DNA of 64,000 nucleotides from Blepharisma stoltei (taxonomy: Eukaryota > Ciliophora > Heterotrichea > Heterotrichida > Blepharismidae). The position numbers and the translations under genes are program-made. The stretch covers positions 248,001-312,000 of the forward strand of contig CAJZBQ010000060.1 in the NCBI GenBank assembly GCA_914767885.1, given 5' to 3'. This document shows, piece by piece, positions 53,174 to 64,000 of this stretch. The notes under the pieces are model-generated. The model searched no databases and had not been told where the DNA came from. It worked only from the letters and a program-made list of their open reading frames with translations. Numbering within the stretch: position 1 is the stretch's first letter; each line of letters starts with the position of its first letter.

Positions 53174-56100
53174 TTATTCAGACTGGGCAAGTTCAATTTC
53201 TTTAATCTGTGGCTTGTCATCTATACGATACTCTATAAGTTTTGTGTATTTTCTCTTGAACTTGCAGAAGCATAAGCATAAAACTATTGATACGATGACT
53301 AAAACTCCTAAAAATATAAGCCCTACTATGACTTGCCAAGTCTGGATTAAATCTTCATTGACGCTGCATTTTTCCTCCCAGCTTTTATATGATGTCCCAT
53401 TTGCAACGACACAGTCGGGCGATTCATAGAGCTGTACAGTCCTTTTTCCATTGTCACAATAGCTTCTTTTTTCTATCATCATTGCTGACGTACATATTTT
53501 GCAAGCGCGAATTGTTTTCCATCTAAAAGCATACACACAATCAATTTGGCCTTGGAAAACAGGCCAGCCTTCTGATTCTGTTTTGTCACAGATAAAGTTA
53601 ATCTGACTAATAAATCGCTTATTGAGGCCGGCTTTGCATTTTGAGCCTGCACCATAACTGATGACAAAGCCTGTAGGGGTTTCTTGAATTGATGTCAATC
53701 TTGATCCTACATTCACTACAGCCATGCTATAATCTTTTACACATTCAGCAGAAGGCTGGGTTGGGTCGTTTTCTATATATAGCTTTTTTCTCATTTTTCC
53801 GTTGAATTCTATCTTTGAGGATAGGTTGGATTTTCAGTCGATTATTATTGGCTTATATAATTGCGTGAATAAAAAGTACCTTTAAATACTATTCAAGCTC
53901 ATCTATTTGATTACCAACTTCCGAAAATTTTTAAATTTATCTTATATGGTTTTATTGACTCCTGAAGATATATTGCCAATTTTTTAGAAAACAAAATTTA
54001 TTTGGTGAATAAATCAAAACAATTGACTGAAAGTCCGACCTCATCCTCAAAGGTAGAATAGCTTGAGTCAACTGAGAAATGCAAAAAAAACTATACGGGA
54101 TTTGCGATTTATTGATAATTCCAAATGCGTACCCTTTTCTCATAAAATCATAATTTGAGTAAGTAGGAAGAGAAAAATTGGAAGGATTGACAACTGATAA
54201 GTAAAAATAGTCTTCATTAGCCATAACTGGCCCATAGAAAGTGTCATGACAATAAAGCTTCATGCTTTCGTCATTGCAGTAATGAGATTGGTTACCTTCG
54301 TTCATTCCTTGAATTCCTGTAAGTGGAGATATATAATAGGTGCCGTTTTTTAGGATTAGGTAGTCAGAAATTATGCAAGCGGTGTGGTTTTGATTAACAA
54401 TGGAATATTCTGGACAAGCAGTGCAACTTTGGCCGGGCAAATCAGAAAAAGTTCCCTTTGGACACTCAACACAGCTTATATGGGAATCATCAGAAGTTGT
54501 TCCAGCTGGACATGGGGTGCATTCATCACTATTTGCAACAGAAATATGGCCTGCAGGACATTGAACACATGTAGGAGCCCCACCTTCTTTGCTTCCAGTA
54601 ATTTCAATGCTATAGATTTTGCATTCATCTTTAGGGTCACTAATTCCTACAGAGTAATGCCGATAGTCCCATTTGAGAGATTTTATGCCTTTAGTAAGTG
54701 GAAACGAATAATTATAAAACCCTTCAGAATTTTGATGGTAGCTTCCTTTCAAAATCCCGTCAATAAAAAATAGCAGTCTTGTTTCATAGGAAATTACATT
54801 TTTCATTGAAAAATTGAATGACACATAGGCATCATTTTCTGTAATAGTAACTCTTCTTACCAATACAATATTTGAGTTAAAGTCTGCGCTATCACCAGAG
54901 CTAATATGAGTCCCTCTAGCTTCCCAGCCTGAGCTTAAGCTGCATTTATTGGAATTTGAAGGTATGCAATGATTTTCAAATTCTGCAGGAATAGTGCTCC
55001 AATGAGTGAAATTCAAGACTTTAGGAGCGTAAAACCCAGCTTGGCAATCTACGCATTGATTTTCAGCTTGTGTCTCAGTCATTGATGTACCTGTTGGACA
55101 TGGTTCACATTCTGTTTCTAACGTGTCTTGATTCATAATTTTATGATAATATCCTGCATTACAAGTTTCGCATGGAATGCCGTTTTCGTCATCCGGCAGC
55201 ACAAGTGTGTTGTTATTGCATATCATTGGGCAGTTCCAAGAATAAACTTTGCTTCTTGATCCATTTATGCATGAGCTGAATTTCCAAGAATAGTCATTTG
55301 CGGTGCACTCTTTTCTTTGCCTGCAGTCACTTCAAGATGTGCTTCCTGGAAGTGAATAAAAGCCATCAGGGCAAGGTGAGCATTTTTCGCTAGCATTAGT
55401 TGAATAATAAGTGTTCATTCCACAGACATCACATTCATCAGATCCTGGATTGCTGAACCCTGAAGGGCAAGGAGAGCAGAAATGAGAAGCATTCTGAATG
55501 CCACGGATCTCAAAATACTTGATCTCAGCTTGGTTTTCTTCATTAGTAGAATACTTATCATAAGTAAATGCAATATTATGAAGGCCAGGCGTCAGGTCTA
55601 AAGTCACAGTTTTCCATCCAATCTGCGAAATATCATTATCTCTGTATGCTTGATTATCATCTATATATACGTGAAACTGTCCGTTTGTCGAGTTATTGTG
55701 CATGCTTATATCTTTTCTATAGGTGAACTTCACGGTCCCATTTTTTACTAAAAATGCATGATAAACCAAGCTTGATTCGAACCAAGTGTCTTCATTGGCT
55801 GATCCAGAGGATATTTTGTTACCGTCAAGTGAAGACCATGGGCTGCAATTTGAGTTTAGCTCCCAGTTATAATACCCCATCGTCCAGCAATAGGTGCTAA
55901 AAGATAAATAATAATCAATTCAATCTTTTTCGTCGCCTGAAAACCTTTCTCCGCCCCCGATGCTATAACTCCCCCCCCCCCCCTCCGTGAGCGAACAAAA
56001 AAAAAATTTTGTTCGCTCACGGAGGGGGGTTATTTTTTTTTTTTAAAAAAAAATTTATATATAAATTTTTTATAAAAAATATTTTTTTTCGAAATTTAAA

Positions 56101-56607
56101 AAAATCCTAATTTGCAAAAATTGGGAAGCAAATATTAATTTAATTTGCAAAATTTATATTTTAAAACGCAATTTGTTTAAAATTAAACAGAATTAGCTCT
56201 AGATTTCATTATACTAATTATCACTTATATATCAAAATTTTTTTCCATTAAAATTTTTTCTATTAAAAAAATTTTTGTTCACTCACGGAGGGTGGGTTTT
56301 TGGTCAAAAAATGGCGATTTTTCTAATGGTTTTGTTCGCTCACGGAGGGGGGGGGGGGGGAGTAAGTATTTGCTGGGCAGGTAGCGCAAATTGGGGCATA
56401 TGAGGTCAAGTTAACATCTAAAAATGTCCCCGCTGGACAATTTACTGCACATGATATATTTGTGATTGGTTTTGGGATTTCTTCTGTGCTATTACATTTG
56501 CCGTTTGGGTAGAATATTGCTGTGCGTGTGTTGTCTTCTTCACAATCAGTAAACGCATGATCAAAACAATCAAGTCCATATGCTACACTAAGAAAAAGTC
56601 ATAGCAT
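53174..56607 (-). CDS. ELAPOR-like transmembrane receptor (Cys-rich ectodomain)
   Basis: 986 aa after removal of IES 53877-53952 and MITE M4 (55966-56362). Signal peptide MLWLFLSVAYG; then a long lumenal/extracellular part with several GCC2/GCC3-type Cys motifs (CSPCPSGFSNPGSDEC, CVQCPAGHISVANSDEC, CTPCPAGTTSDDS) and beta-rich segments; a possible MRH-like region (GFVISYGAGSKC, QINFICD); one TM helix near the end (VIVGLIFLGVLVIVSIVLCL) and a short tail. The order resembles ELAPOR1/EIG121 proteins of endosome-lysosome membranes. TGA read as Trp at several places. Many N-glycosylation sites. Confidence 0.85.
53877..53952. other. Short IES in the ELAPOR-like gene (76 bp)
   Basis: TA at both ends; AT-rich with an in-frame TAA. 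Removal joins YIFRSQ to YFLFTQLYKPIIID. Borders chosen to keep the frame and cut at TA. Confidence 0.65.
55966..56362 (-). mobile_element. Intact MITE (M4) as IES in the ELAPOR-like gene
   Basis: 397 bp, reverse orientation of M1-M3; palindrome at the low end (CTCCGTGAGCGAACAAAAA / TTTTGTTCGCTCACGGAGG). TA flanks. Removal joins TCPANTY to SIGGGERFSGD in frame. Confidence 0.95.
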
Positions 56608-56916
56608 TTTAAATATTATATTTGTAAATAGATAGATAGTATTTCGTTTATTGTTTAAGCTTTAGAATGAAAATATAAGTTTTCGATTGTTTAAGGAATT
56701 TTAGTTCACAGTTTTAGAAAGATATTACTTGGTATGAATTGTTTCTATATTTTCGCGTTAATTGAATTTTCCTTACATCCTTAACTAGTGAGCAAAACTA
56801 ATATTTTTTTGAAAATGAGAAATGGAATTTTGATAATTTTTTAAAAAACTACCCCGTTCATTAGCAAAGAAAAATATCACACTCACTAACCAAGGAAAGT
56901 TAAAGTTATTGGTTTG
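56608..56916. other. Intergenic, possible decayed MITE
   Basis: AT-rich. TTACATCCTTAACTAGTGAGC near 56773 and ACTCACTAACCAAGGAAAGTTA near 56881 could be decayed inverted MITE ends, but the interior is too short and diverged to be sure. Confidence 0.3.
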
Positions 56917-58737
56917 TTAATTTAACTCTTCATTTTTAGAGTCTTCAATTATTTCTTTTTCTACCCCACTTTCTGCATTTTGTATTACATTTGGCTCCTC
57001 TTCTACATTGGTTTCCAAACTCATCTCCTGACTTACTGTATTTTGCTCACCAGCTTCAGCAATTCCTTCCTTACTTTCTTCATTCTCCTTTCCAGCCCCC
57101 TCATTAGTATTTTCTGTTTCACTCGATGTTTTTTCCTTATTTTCATTACTTTCCTCATCAATTTTCACATTCTTTACTCCCGCAGTTATTTCAGTCTCCA
57201 AAATTTCATTGACCATATTTTCATCATACTCGTCTTCATCATTATCATTTAATTCTCTTTCCAGCTGCTGCAATAGCTCATTAATCCCTTCTGTCCTTTT
57301 TTCCTTTATTTCTTCTTCACTTGGCCATTTTTCTCCATAATCTTCAATATGGATTTTCTCTTCTACTTCATGAATTTTTTCTTCTGTTGGCCACTTATCT
57401 CCAGAGTCCTCAAAAGTCGTTTTAGTTTCTTCAGTCGTTTTCTCATTAATCACTTCTGACGATGGCCATTTATCTCCAAAATTCTCTGGTGCGCTTTGCA
57501 GTTCCACGGGCTCATCTTTGACTCTTGGTCTTTTCCCTGATTTGGTTTCTTCAGCTTTTGGCTCCGGGGAGTTTAAAATTGCTAGGACTTTTTCATTGGA
57601 AAATAATTTTTGGAGCTTTTGTATGTATTCTTCAAATTTTTCATCGCTCAAGGCTGAATAATATTCAATAGCTTTTTGATAATAATCTATTAGAGCATGC
57701 ACGTTTTTATAGTTCATAACAACAGCTGTTTCTTTTTCTAAGTTTGCAATTGCTTTTAATATGTCTTTGATTTTAATTTTCTTCAGGCTGCTGGCGTTGA
57801 CTTCTTCTTCCTTTATTTTTGGGACTTCTTGGACGACATGTCTTTTTACGCTGCCTCCAAGTTTTTTGAGGTTTTCAGAAATAACTTCAATGAGGGCGTC
57901 ATGGTCTTTAACTTTGAACTGCTGAGCGAGCTGGGGGTTATTATTAATTGGTTTCCATTCAAAAATTAGTCTATCGGGATCTGATCGTCCTTTTTTAACA
58001 GCTGAAAGAAGCTGCAAGGAACTCCAACACACTAAGTGTCCAACTCCTTCGTAGAGTGAATTTAATTCAAGCTGCAATATATGGGTATGTGTAATAACCA
58101 ACGCTCGGTCTCTTGTAAATTTCGGATTTTGTGGGTCAAGCTCGATACATCTGAAACATTTCATATCTCGTTTATTGTCCCAAGAATCCAATGACATTGC
58201 GGTCCCAAGCTTAAAACTTCCAGGCCTTATGCTTGGATTGTGGGCTAATTCTGAAATAAATGATTTTAAGCAGTTAATAATTTCAACAACAGTGGTATTA
58301 GGGGTTCATTGTTTTTTCAAGATATTGTCAAGCAAATCTCTTCCGTCTGAAATTGAAGGGTAGCCGTAAATAGTTTCACATGTTATTCTCGGAGGCTGAA
58401 ATGGATATTTTCCTTCTAACTTCCCTATTTTGTAAAATGAATTAAGACTGAAAAAAATAAAAAAATATAAATATGTATTTTTCAATAAAATTTGAATTTT
58501 TAATGAAATTTGCTAATTATTAATTAGATGAAGTAAGTGAATTTTAAAGCTTATGGAAGTTGATGATCCAATGGTATTCTTAAAGTCAACTTGAATAGCC
58601 AATCCAAACTTTGTGCTGTTTCTAGTCAATGTAAGTCCGCTTATACTTGGTTCTAAAAGGCTGTTTTCTAACTAAAATATACCTTTTTCAATTCTCTTCT
58701 GTTGCAACTCCTCAGTGTATTCTTCCAAAGCTATCAT
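56917..58737 (-). CDS. UEV-type (inactive E2-like) protein with acidic tail
   Basis: 567 aa after removing a 15-nt intron (58668-58682) and IES 58445-58546. The N-terminal about 130 residues have a ubiquitin-conjugating fold pattern: RIEKENSLLEPSISGLTL, KLEGKYPFQPPRITCETIYG, LLDNILKKQWTPNTTVVEII. The catalytic Cys and HPN are missing (GYPSISDGRDLLDNIL), as in UEV proteins. A second domain (FRCIELDPQNPKFTRDRALV...HLVCWSSLQLLSAVKK) looks PH-like. The C-terminal 280 residues are acidic with repeats of the type EDSGDKWPTEE. TGA encodes Trp in LKKQWTPN. Likely binds ubiquitin or a partner E2; family name not known to me. Confidence 0.75.
58445..58546. other. IES in the UEV gene (102 bp)
   Basis: TA at 58443-58444 and 58545-58546, AT-rich, in-frame stop (TAG) within. 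Removal yields SISFNSFYKIGKLEGKYPF, continuous UBC fold. Confidence 0.75.
58668..58682 (-). other. 15-nt intron
   Basis: GTATATTTTAGTTAG on the coding strand; joins KRIEK to ENSLLEPS. Confidence 0.85.
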
Positions 58738-59648
58738 TAACTTTATATTAAATAATTTTATTTTGGTAAATTACATGATAAAACTGTAAAAAAAAGTTGC
58801 TATAAAGTAGCTTATATCCTCAATGGCTAAATTGAAATGCTACTATTAAACAATTATTCTATCCTCATATTACTTGCAAAAAATTATAATTTATAATTTA
58901 TGCATCATAACAATGATCTAAAATATTTCAAGGGCTATACTTTTCTTCTAATGACGATTCTAATTTTCATAAATAAAATTGTTAACTATCGAAAAGATAT
59001 AGGATATGAACCTTTATGGATCAACCTCGTGGAAAATGTAACAGCTATAATGGACTTCACATCTTGCATCTCTTAAACCAGACCCCTACTATTTAGAGAA
59101 ATATTAAGATTGTAATAAAAAGTCCCTAGTTTTAAACTAGTTCAATATGGTTTTTAAAGGCATTTCTCTACCAAGAAACTGGGGATGGCTCAAGCCTCAG
59201 TGGAGCAGTCTTTTTCCTTTAGCTGTTGAAGGAAGGCACTTCAACACCCGACGGATCCTTAGAATCAAGCTACTCCAATCACCCTTAGCAGGGCCTCAGA
59301 AATCCATAAGCGGCCCAGTCAAAAATGAAGCCGCAAGACAAGGAGGAGACAGAAGGTACTGGAAGTGGCACCGAATATTAGTGGATAGATTCTCTGGGCT
59401 GGAGTCGAAATCGGTAGAGCCTCCCCTATGTGAGATCTTTGGCGGTGTGTCACCAATATGGCTAATGCCTGATTTAAATAGCCTAACCATTAGAGCTGTT
59501 ACATTTTTATGAGGTCAATCCACAAAGGTTCATGAATTATATTATTTACCATGGAAAAGGAAGTTTATTTTCATGAATCATTTGCATCCATTTGGCCTTC
59601 CTGCACTATTAGCATCTTACTCAATTAATCCTTTACTCTGCCTTCTAG
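58738..59648. other. Intergenic with an inverted-repeat element
   Basis: Contains the element 59006-59533. The 270 bp before it are AT-rich without features. Confidence 0.5.
59006..59533. mobile_element. Element with about 47-bp terminal inverted repeats and GC-rich core
   Basis: Left arm 59006-59053 begins ATGAACCTTTATGGATCAAC and includes AATGTAACAGCTATAATGG; right arm 59487-59533 begins CCATTAGAGCTGTTACATTT and ends AAAGGTTCAT. The core is GC-rich with an ORF-like 120-codon frame that I regard as chance. One copy in the window. Confidence 0.7.
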
Positions 59649-59963
59649 ATGCATCCAACCTCAATCATATATGCAAACCATTTCAGGCAGTCTAGTCTAG
59701 ATCAATTATCATGTCATCCCTATCAACTCCTTGCTAATGCTGCATTTCTTTTGATTCTGAAGAATATTCAACGAATTGCTAGGCTTTATAGAGATGAAGA
59801 GTTCTATTTAAATTTAAAAGTTCAAAGAAAACAGCCGTTGGAAGAGGACTATAAAAGAAATATTGCAAATGCTCTTGCAATGAGTGAAATAGCTGAAAGT
59901 GGAATTGGATGATGAAGACGATGCAGCACTGAGTTTTCTTTAGGGAAAAAGCTGAAATCTTAA
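59649..59963 (+). CDS. Doubtful gene fragment
   Basis: Frame of 104 codons ending SLGKKLKS, with two TGA as Trp. The part LLANAAFLLILKNIQRIARL...YKRNIANALAMSEIAESG looks coding-like. A different frame just upstream (from the ATG near 59573: MNHLHPFGLPALLASYS...LLDASNLNHIC) also looks coding and runs into a TAG near 59697. No 15- or 16-nt intron joins them. Either a decayed gene or an intron/IES that I could not place. Confidence 0.3.
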
Positions 59964-60312
59964 TTGTTGAAGAGAGTGATGATAATTAGGTAAAAGCTAA
60001 GAGAATAGGAAGATAGAGTTGGATGAGAATAGGCCTTATCAAAGTAAATGAATATAATAAAGAAATCAGAAAAAAGGGAAATAATTTATCAAGATTCAGA
60101 TGAGATAAGACACCTAAAAAGGGAAAAAAGCACAGAAAGAATTGAATGAATGAGAAGAATAGGAAGAGTTGGTGGAGGAATAAAAGCAGCTAAATTAAGA
60201 TGTTATGAAATTTGTGAATAATAAAGAAATCCTATGAAAATTATTGGTCTTATGAATAAGAAAGGAAATAATCGCTGAAATAAATAAAAATTATCGAATT
60301 GATAATAATCAA
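59964..60312. other. Purine-rich intergenic tract
   Basis: 59930-60240 is strongly purine-biased on the plus strand. A frame reading many TGA as Trp (RFRWDKTPKKGKKHRKNW) exists but such frames arise easily in purine-rich DNA. No gene is claimed. Confidence 0.4.
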
Positions 60313-60813
60313 CTAACTAATAGTTGTACGCATAGTCTTTTTCATGTCTCCACTTCCAGATTTAGGTGATGAATCCCCAAAAGATTTTTTTGGTTCACTA
60401 AGCCGTTTGGATAACTCTTCCTGATATGAAACTTCTTTATTTTTACTTCTAAATCAGCTGTTTTGAGTTTTTACAAGCACTTCTTTTCGCTCATAGGAAG
60501 GGCGTGGTGAATAAGTTCTTAAAGCTGTATAAAAGCTATGCTTGTCATATGATGAAAATAAACCTCCATGATTGCAGCCAATATATGTGTCCCTTCCTGT
60601 CCCGTCATGAGTGTACTTTAGGGGTTTTGCATCTAGTCTAGGACTAGTTGGAGAAAATTGACGCTTAACAGTTCTTTGAGGCTCAAATAGCCGAAGAGGA
60701 CTTCCTCCTTTGAAAACTCCTCCGTTGTTTGTTTGGATATAAGTGTCTCTTCCTCGCCCATCAGGTGAGTAATGAGTTGTTCTGAATGGTTGAGTTCTAT
60801 AGAGAGAGCTCAT
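60313..60813 (-). CDS. Protein with DGxGRDTYI motifs
   Basis: 166 aa when TGA near 60454 is read as Trp (KTQNSWFRSKNKE). Two similar motifs: YSPDGRGRDTYIQTNNGGVF and YTHDGTGRDTYIGCNHGGLF. The pattern DG.GRDTYI..N.GG occurs in protist proteins and looks like a short structural repeat; I do not know its function. The remainder is basic with many Ser/Thr. Stop TAG 60313-60315, start ATG 60811-60813. Confidence 0.75.
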
Positions 60814-63195
60814 TTTATTAGTAATTTATATATTTGCCATCAAAAGGCTTTATTAGTGTGCCATTTAAGGAATGCAATAAAATAATTTTAATAATTTTTA
60901 GTAAGGGATTATATTTTTTTAAGAATAACTGAACTGATTGATAATAAATAATAAATGCTTTCTATGGAGTCTTCTAAAGAAAAGCTTAAATTTTTATTAA
61001 TTTCTTATTTAGATTTTGCCAATTTAGATTTGGCAATTGAAATATTGCTTAGTAATATTTAAATAATTATTTTAAAGCCCTTTCTGATGTTTAGATATTT
61101 TCAGAGAACCTTGTAACTAGGGATAATGAATATTATTTGAGATTTATAAATTTTATTTGTTAAAATGGGTGAGCATGCTGTTAACTTGAGGTAACTACAA
61201 GATATTTTTCTAAAAGTAGCTGTACATTTATTCTTCAATATACTTCTTATTGTGATTGCAAAAATAATTTAAAGCTGCTTTATAGTGAAAAAAATTACCT
61301 TAAAAGGATAAATTAAACATTTTGCCTATTAGGTTAACTGTTTTACAAAATGAATTAAAGTCAAATTTTATTCTACATAGCTCTTTTTTAAATCAATCGA
61401 AGAGCCTTTCTACTTTTCTTTAAAATCGAGTCCTATTCATTGATTAACATAAAAGAGCAATTAATTAGATAAATTGTTTATTTTGATTTCTAAGATAGAA
61501 ACAATTATATGGTATGGATGCAATATGCTTTGATGCCATTAAATATGTAAAAAGAGAATATATGCTCTTATGAAAGAGCTCAATAACTGTATTCTAAGAG
61601 GAAAAAATTGCATTGATAATTGAAGCTCGGGACGTTATATCTTCCTAGTCTGTTAATTTAACAACCATGAAGAAATCGAAGCAGGTGGGGGAGCAACAAA
61701 TGAAATTTGATAGTTTTCGCCCTACAAAATAGCACTTTGAAAGAAGCAGTTCTAAGCCGCTTAAAAGGAAAGTAGTGCTTATGTGTGTATTACAACCTGT
61801 TTGCATAATATATAAAAGCCAAATCTTCAGTCTTAGAGAATGCTAGCTTTTAATAGCCAGAACTGAACAGATTCTTATGAAACATCCAAATTATGACCAT
61901 GCCTAGGATTACTTCAAAAATGTAAATAATTGTTGCAAGCCTATGCGCCGATCAGCAGCATACATTATCGTCACTTAAGATTATATAAAATCAAACCTCA
62001 GGTACCCAAGGGTCTTAATTCTGTTCCACAATGCCTTGCCTCTTGTTCACCAGTCTTCACACAGTTTACGCTATGTGCTCCTTCAGATGAGGGTTTTAGT
62101 CTCTCTCTGAAGTAGAAAAGTTTTTGTAACATTGCAGCATACCAAGAGTTTTACTTTAAGCGAACAAAAAATTTTTGACATGAAAGTGATAATTTGTATA
62201 ATGAAATCCTAGCTAATTTTTGTTTAATTTTGAACAAACATAAATTTTACAAATTAAATAAATATTTGCTTCCAATTTGGATTTTTTTAAATTTCAAACA
62301 AAAGAAAAAAAATTAAACAAAATTTTTTTGTTTACTCACGGAGAGGGGGTAAGAAAAAAATTTAAAAAGTCGAATGAAACAGATCTATGAATTCAGCACA
62401 TATAAAAATGTTAAAGCTCTAGTATCAGCAATTTTGAGCAGTAAAAAACTTACTTAAGATATTAGCATTAAATAATACTAATATTTTTGCGTTTTGAAGA
62501 CTACCCTAAATCCTTATATCCAAAAACAATTGATATTCGTTCAAAAAAGAAATTCAACGAGAACTATTTCCTATTTCTATGCCAAGCCTCTATTCAAACT
62601 AGTAAATTTTCGAATCATAAACAGAAAAATAGCTATTTCAGTTGAAGGCTATATTCAGTTTACTTATTATATATCGGAGACTCATTAGGCGAGTAAGAAT
62701 ATAGGTATAAGCTTAAGCAATTCTTAAGAATTTATAAGAAAATTCGAAACTGCTTGGCCTTCATGATAATAAAGAAATTAAATTGAGCATTCTAAAGATC
62801 AGAAGAATTAGATGGATAGTACAACCCTGGAGTTATAGAATATCATATAGAATATTTTAAATAGTCACACAACACCCTATTTTTTACTCTTGCTATCTTT
62901 AATTAAAATAGAGTGAAAATACAATTTCTTACAAAGATAATGCAATATTTGTGCAAATTTAAAATTATTTTGTAAAAAAATATGTCGATTTATTGCGATA
63001 AAAAGGAGATTCTATTAAATACAAAAAAGTTATGAAAGCTTGCACTCAAATAAAACTTTCCCCAATGATAAAAATTTTGCAATTCATAAGCTTCAATAAA
63101 GTCATTAATAAATAAATCAATTAAAAGCATTTCTATAATTAATAAAATGGATATTAAAATATTTTAAATTTATAATTTCCTTTCAGTAGTTACTT
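60814..63195. other. Long AT-rich stretch with old repeats
   Basis: About 2.4 kb without a convincing gene. A GC-richer patch at 61930-62120 may be an old retroposon-like element, directly followed by a decayed MITE (62151-62351). Otherwise nothing recognised. Confidence 0.5.
62151..62351 (+). mobile_element. Decayed, internally deleted MITE
   Basis: Left TTACTTTAAGCGAACAAAAA, interior blocks ATGAAATCCTAGCTAATTTT and ATATTTGCTTCCAATTTGG as in M1, right TTTGTTTACTCACGGAGAGG. Only about 200 bp, so roughly half is missing. Confidence 0.75.
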
Positions 63196-63564
63196 CTATA
63201 GCTGATCAGCTATACAATCATTAGGGATTTCACAAATGCCTGTGTCCCCAAATATAATGCCTGAATAAATGGCGTCTCCAAAGTCAATTTTGAACTTTGA
63301 ATCGCATTTTTCAAGCTCTACCATAAACCTTGGATTTAGATCTGTGATGCAGTTTTGGTTTTTAAAACATTGCATGACTAGATTTTCCAAAGTCATCTGA
63401 GACGACTCAGTGTCTCCGGATAGGTTTGAGCATTGGTCGCTCTTATCTGGTATTGCATAATTTGCAGTACCAAATACATTTATGGGAAGATTTGAGAGGT
63501 CGATGGCCGTTAAACCGTCTAAATTTCAACTCCCTCTGCGCTCTTCTTCATTACTCTTTTGCAT
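63196..63564 (-). CDS. Unknown 122-residue protein
   Basis: Starts at ATG 63562-63564, reads TGA as Trp (RGSWNLDGL), ends at TAG/TAA region 63196-63198. Contains spaced Cys (QNCITD, EKCDSKF, GICEIPNDC) and an acidic C-terminus. No signal peptide or membrane segment. Single exon. No family recognised. Confidence 0.55.
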
Positions 63565-64000
63565 GTTAATTTTCTATTAATCTAAATTCTTCTTTATTAG
63601 CCATTGAACCCTTTTACATTATGAAGGCGATTAGTAAAAGCTTAATTTGAATAAAAACTCGATTTTGATTGTTTCTTAAAATTAAAAGAGATTCTCATTC
63701 CTTGGAGACTCTTAATAAGGTGAAAATAATATGGATTATGAAATTAAAAAATTAATTGGTTTAAGCCTGATATTAGAACAGCTAAATATTGAGATTTACA
63801 ATAAACTAGTTATGCTTAAAATAAGCTTATTTTGCTTTTGAGATTTAAAAGTATTAATTTTTGAGGCAAGAATTTTTCTTAGCCTTGCTCAGAGCTAAGA
63901 TTTATTCACCATTTCACAAAAATAATTATATTTTGAGTTTAATTGGCTGCTTCTTAAAATTTTTTATTCTTATTAAGGTAAGTTTTTTGTTTATTAATTT
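63565..64000. other. AT-rich end of window, nothing recognised
   Basis: No gene or repeat is seen in the last about 435 bp. Confidence 0.4.

Noticed and set aside
59147-59512. 121-codon ORF
   Set aside because: It falls in the GC-rich core of an element with terminal inverted repeats and has no protein-like composition.
61930-62115. 61-codon ORF
   Set aside because: GC-richer patch next to a decayed MITE, no conserved pattern; probably an old repeat.
1-64000. CRISPR arrays, phage or bacterial operons
   Set aside because: No regularly spaced repeats, no Shine-Dalgarno patterns; introns, ribosomal and chromatin-type genes are eukaryotic.

Overview
The window looks like germline (micronuclear) DNA, or a somatic-plus-eliminated-sequence assembly, of a heterotrich ciliate, most likely Blepharisma. 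Three signals agree. First, UGA is read as tryptophan: conserved proteins (eIF4G, SIAH, Rh transporter, CDC14, P-type ATPase neighbours) run through in-frame TGA and end only at TAA or TAG. Second, every intron found is 15 nt (one is 16 nt), GT...AG. Third, many housekeeping genes are cut by insertions that are not introns. When these are removed between short direct repeats, the reading frame is restored and the CDS length becomes an exact multiple of three, as expected for internal eliminated sequences (IESs).

Layout. 1-9.4 kb: the end of a coiled-coil gene, MCM4 with three IESs, a Pro/Gln-rich coiled-coil gene and two interrupted unknown genes. 10-14.4 kb: a small unknown gene, a 14-3-3 protein with two IESs, and an acidic and a coiled-coil protein. 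14.5-24.4 kb: eIF4G-like factor, V-ATPase subunit e, eIF2-alpha, a Cys/His protein, a pyrimidine-dimer-glycosylase-like protein, a small membrane protein, an AGC kinase and peptidyl-tRNA hydrolase. 25-29 kb: a plasma-membrane type P-type H+-ATPase carrying a tandem retroposon-like insertion. 29.6-41 kb: unknown genes, an Rh/ammonium transporter, eS7, CFAP97-like and MORN-repeat genes. 41-45 kb: 5S rRNA, SIAH ligase, tRNA-Ile and a zinc-finger plus STE20-type kinase. 47-60.8 kb: a secreted Cys-rich protein, uS10, ELF1, CDC14 phosphatase, an ELAPOR-like receptor and an inactive-E2 (UEV) protein. 61-64 kb is mostly AT-rich and empty, with one small gene.

The gene content is ordinary eukaryotic housekeeping. 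The unusual layer is the mobile DNA. At least five classes are visible: (1) a abundant MITE with G/C-tract ends around CTCCGTGAGCGAACAAAA (four nearly identical copies and several decayed ones), fitting the pogo-derived MITE reported from the Blepharisma germline; (2) a second MITE family with ends around TTTAAATTGGAAC; (3) GC-rich 200-550 bp elements with 7-17 bp target duplications and AT-rich 3' tails, which look like SINE-type retroposons and sit inside exons; (4) perfect or near-perfect palindromic hairpins in three sequence families, one of them inside an IES; (5) single-copy MITE-like elements with 50-75 bp terminal repeats. Short non-repetitive IESs (48-144 bp) are also present.

All function calls come from reading translated sequence by eye. 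No alignment or structure search was run. IES boundaries are inferred from frame restoration and direct repeats and can be off by a few bases.
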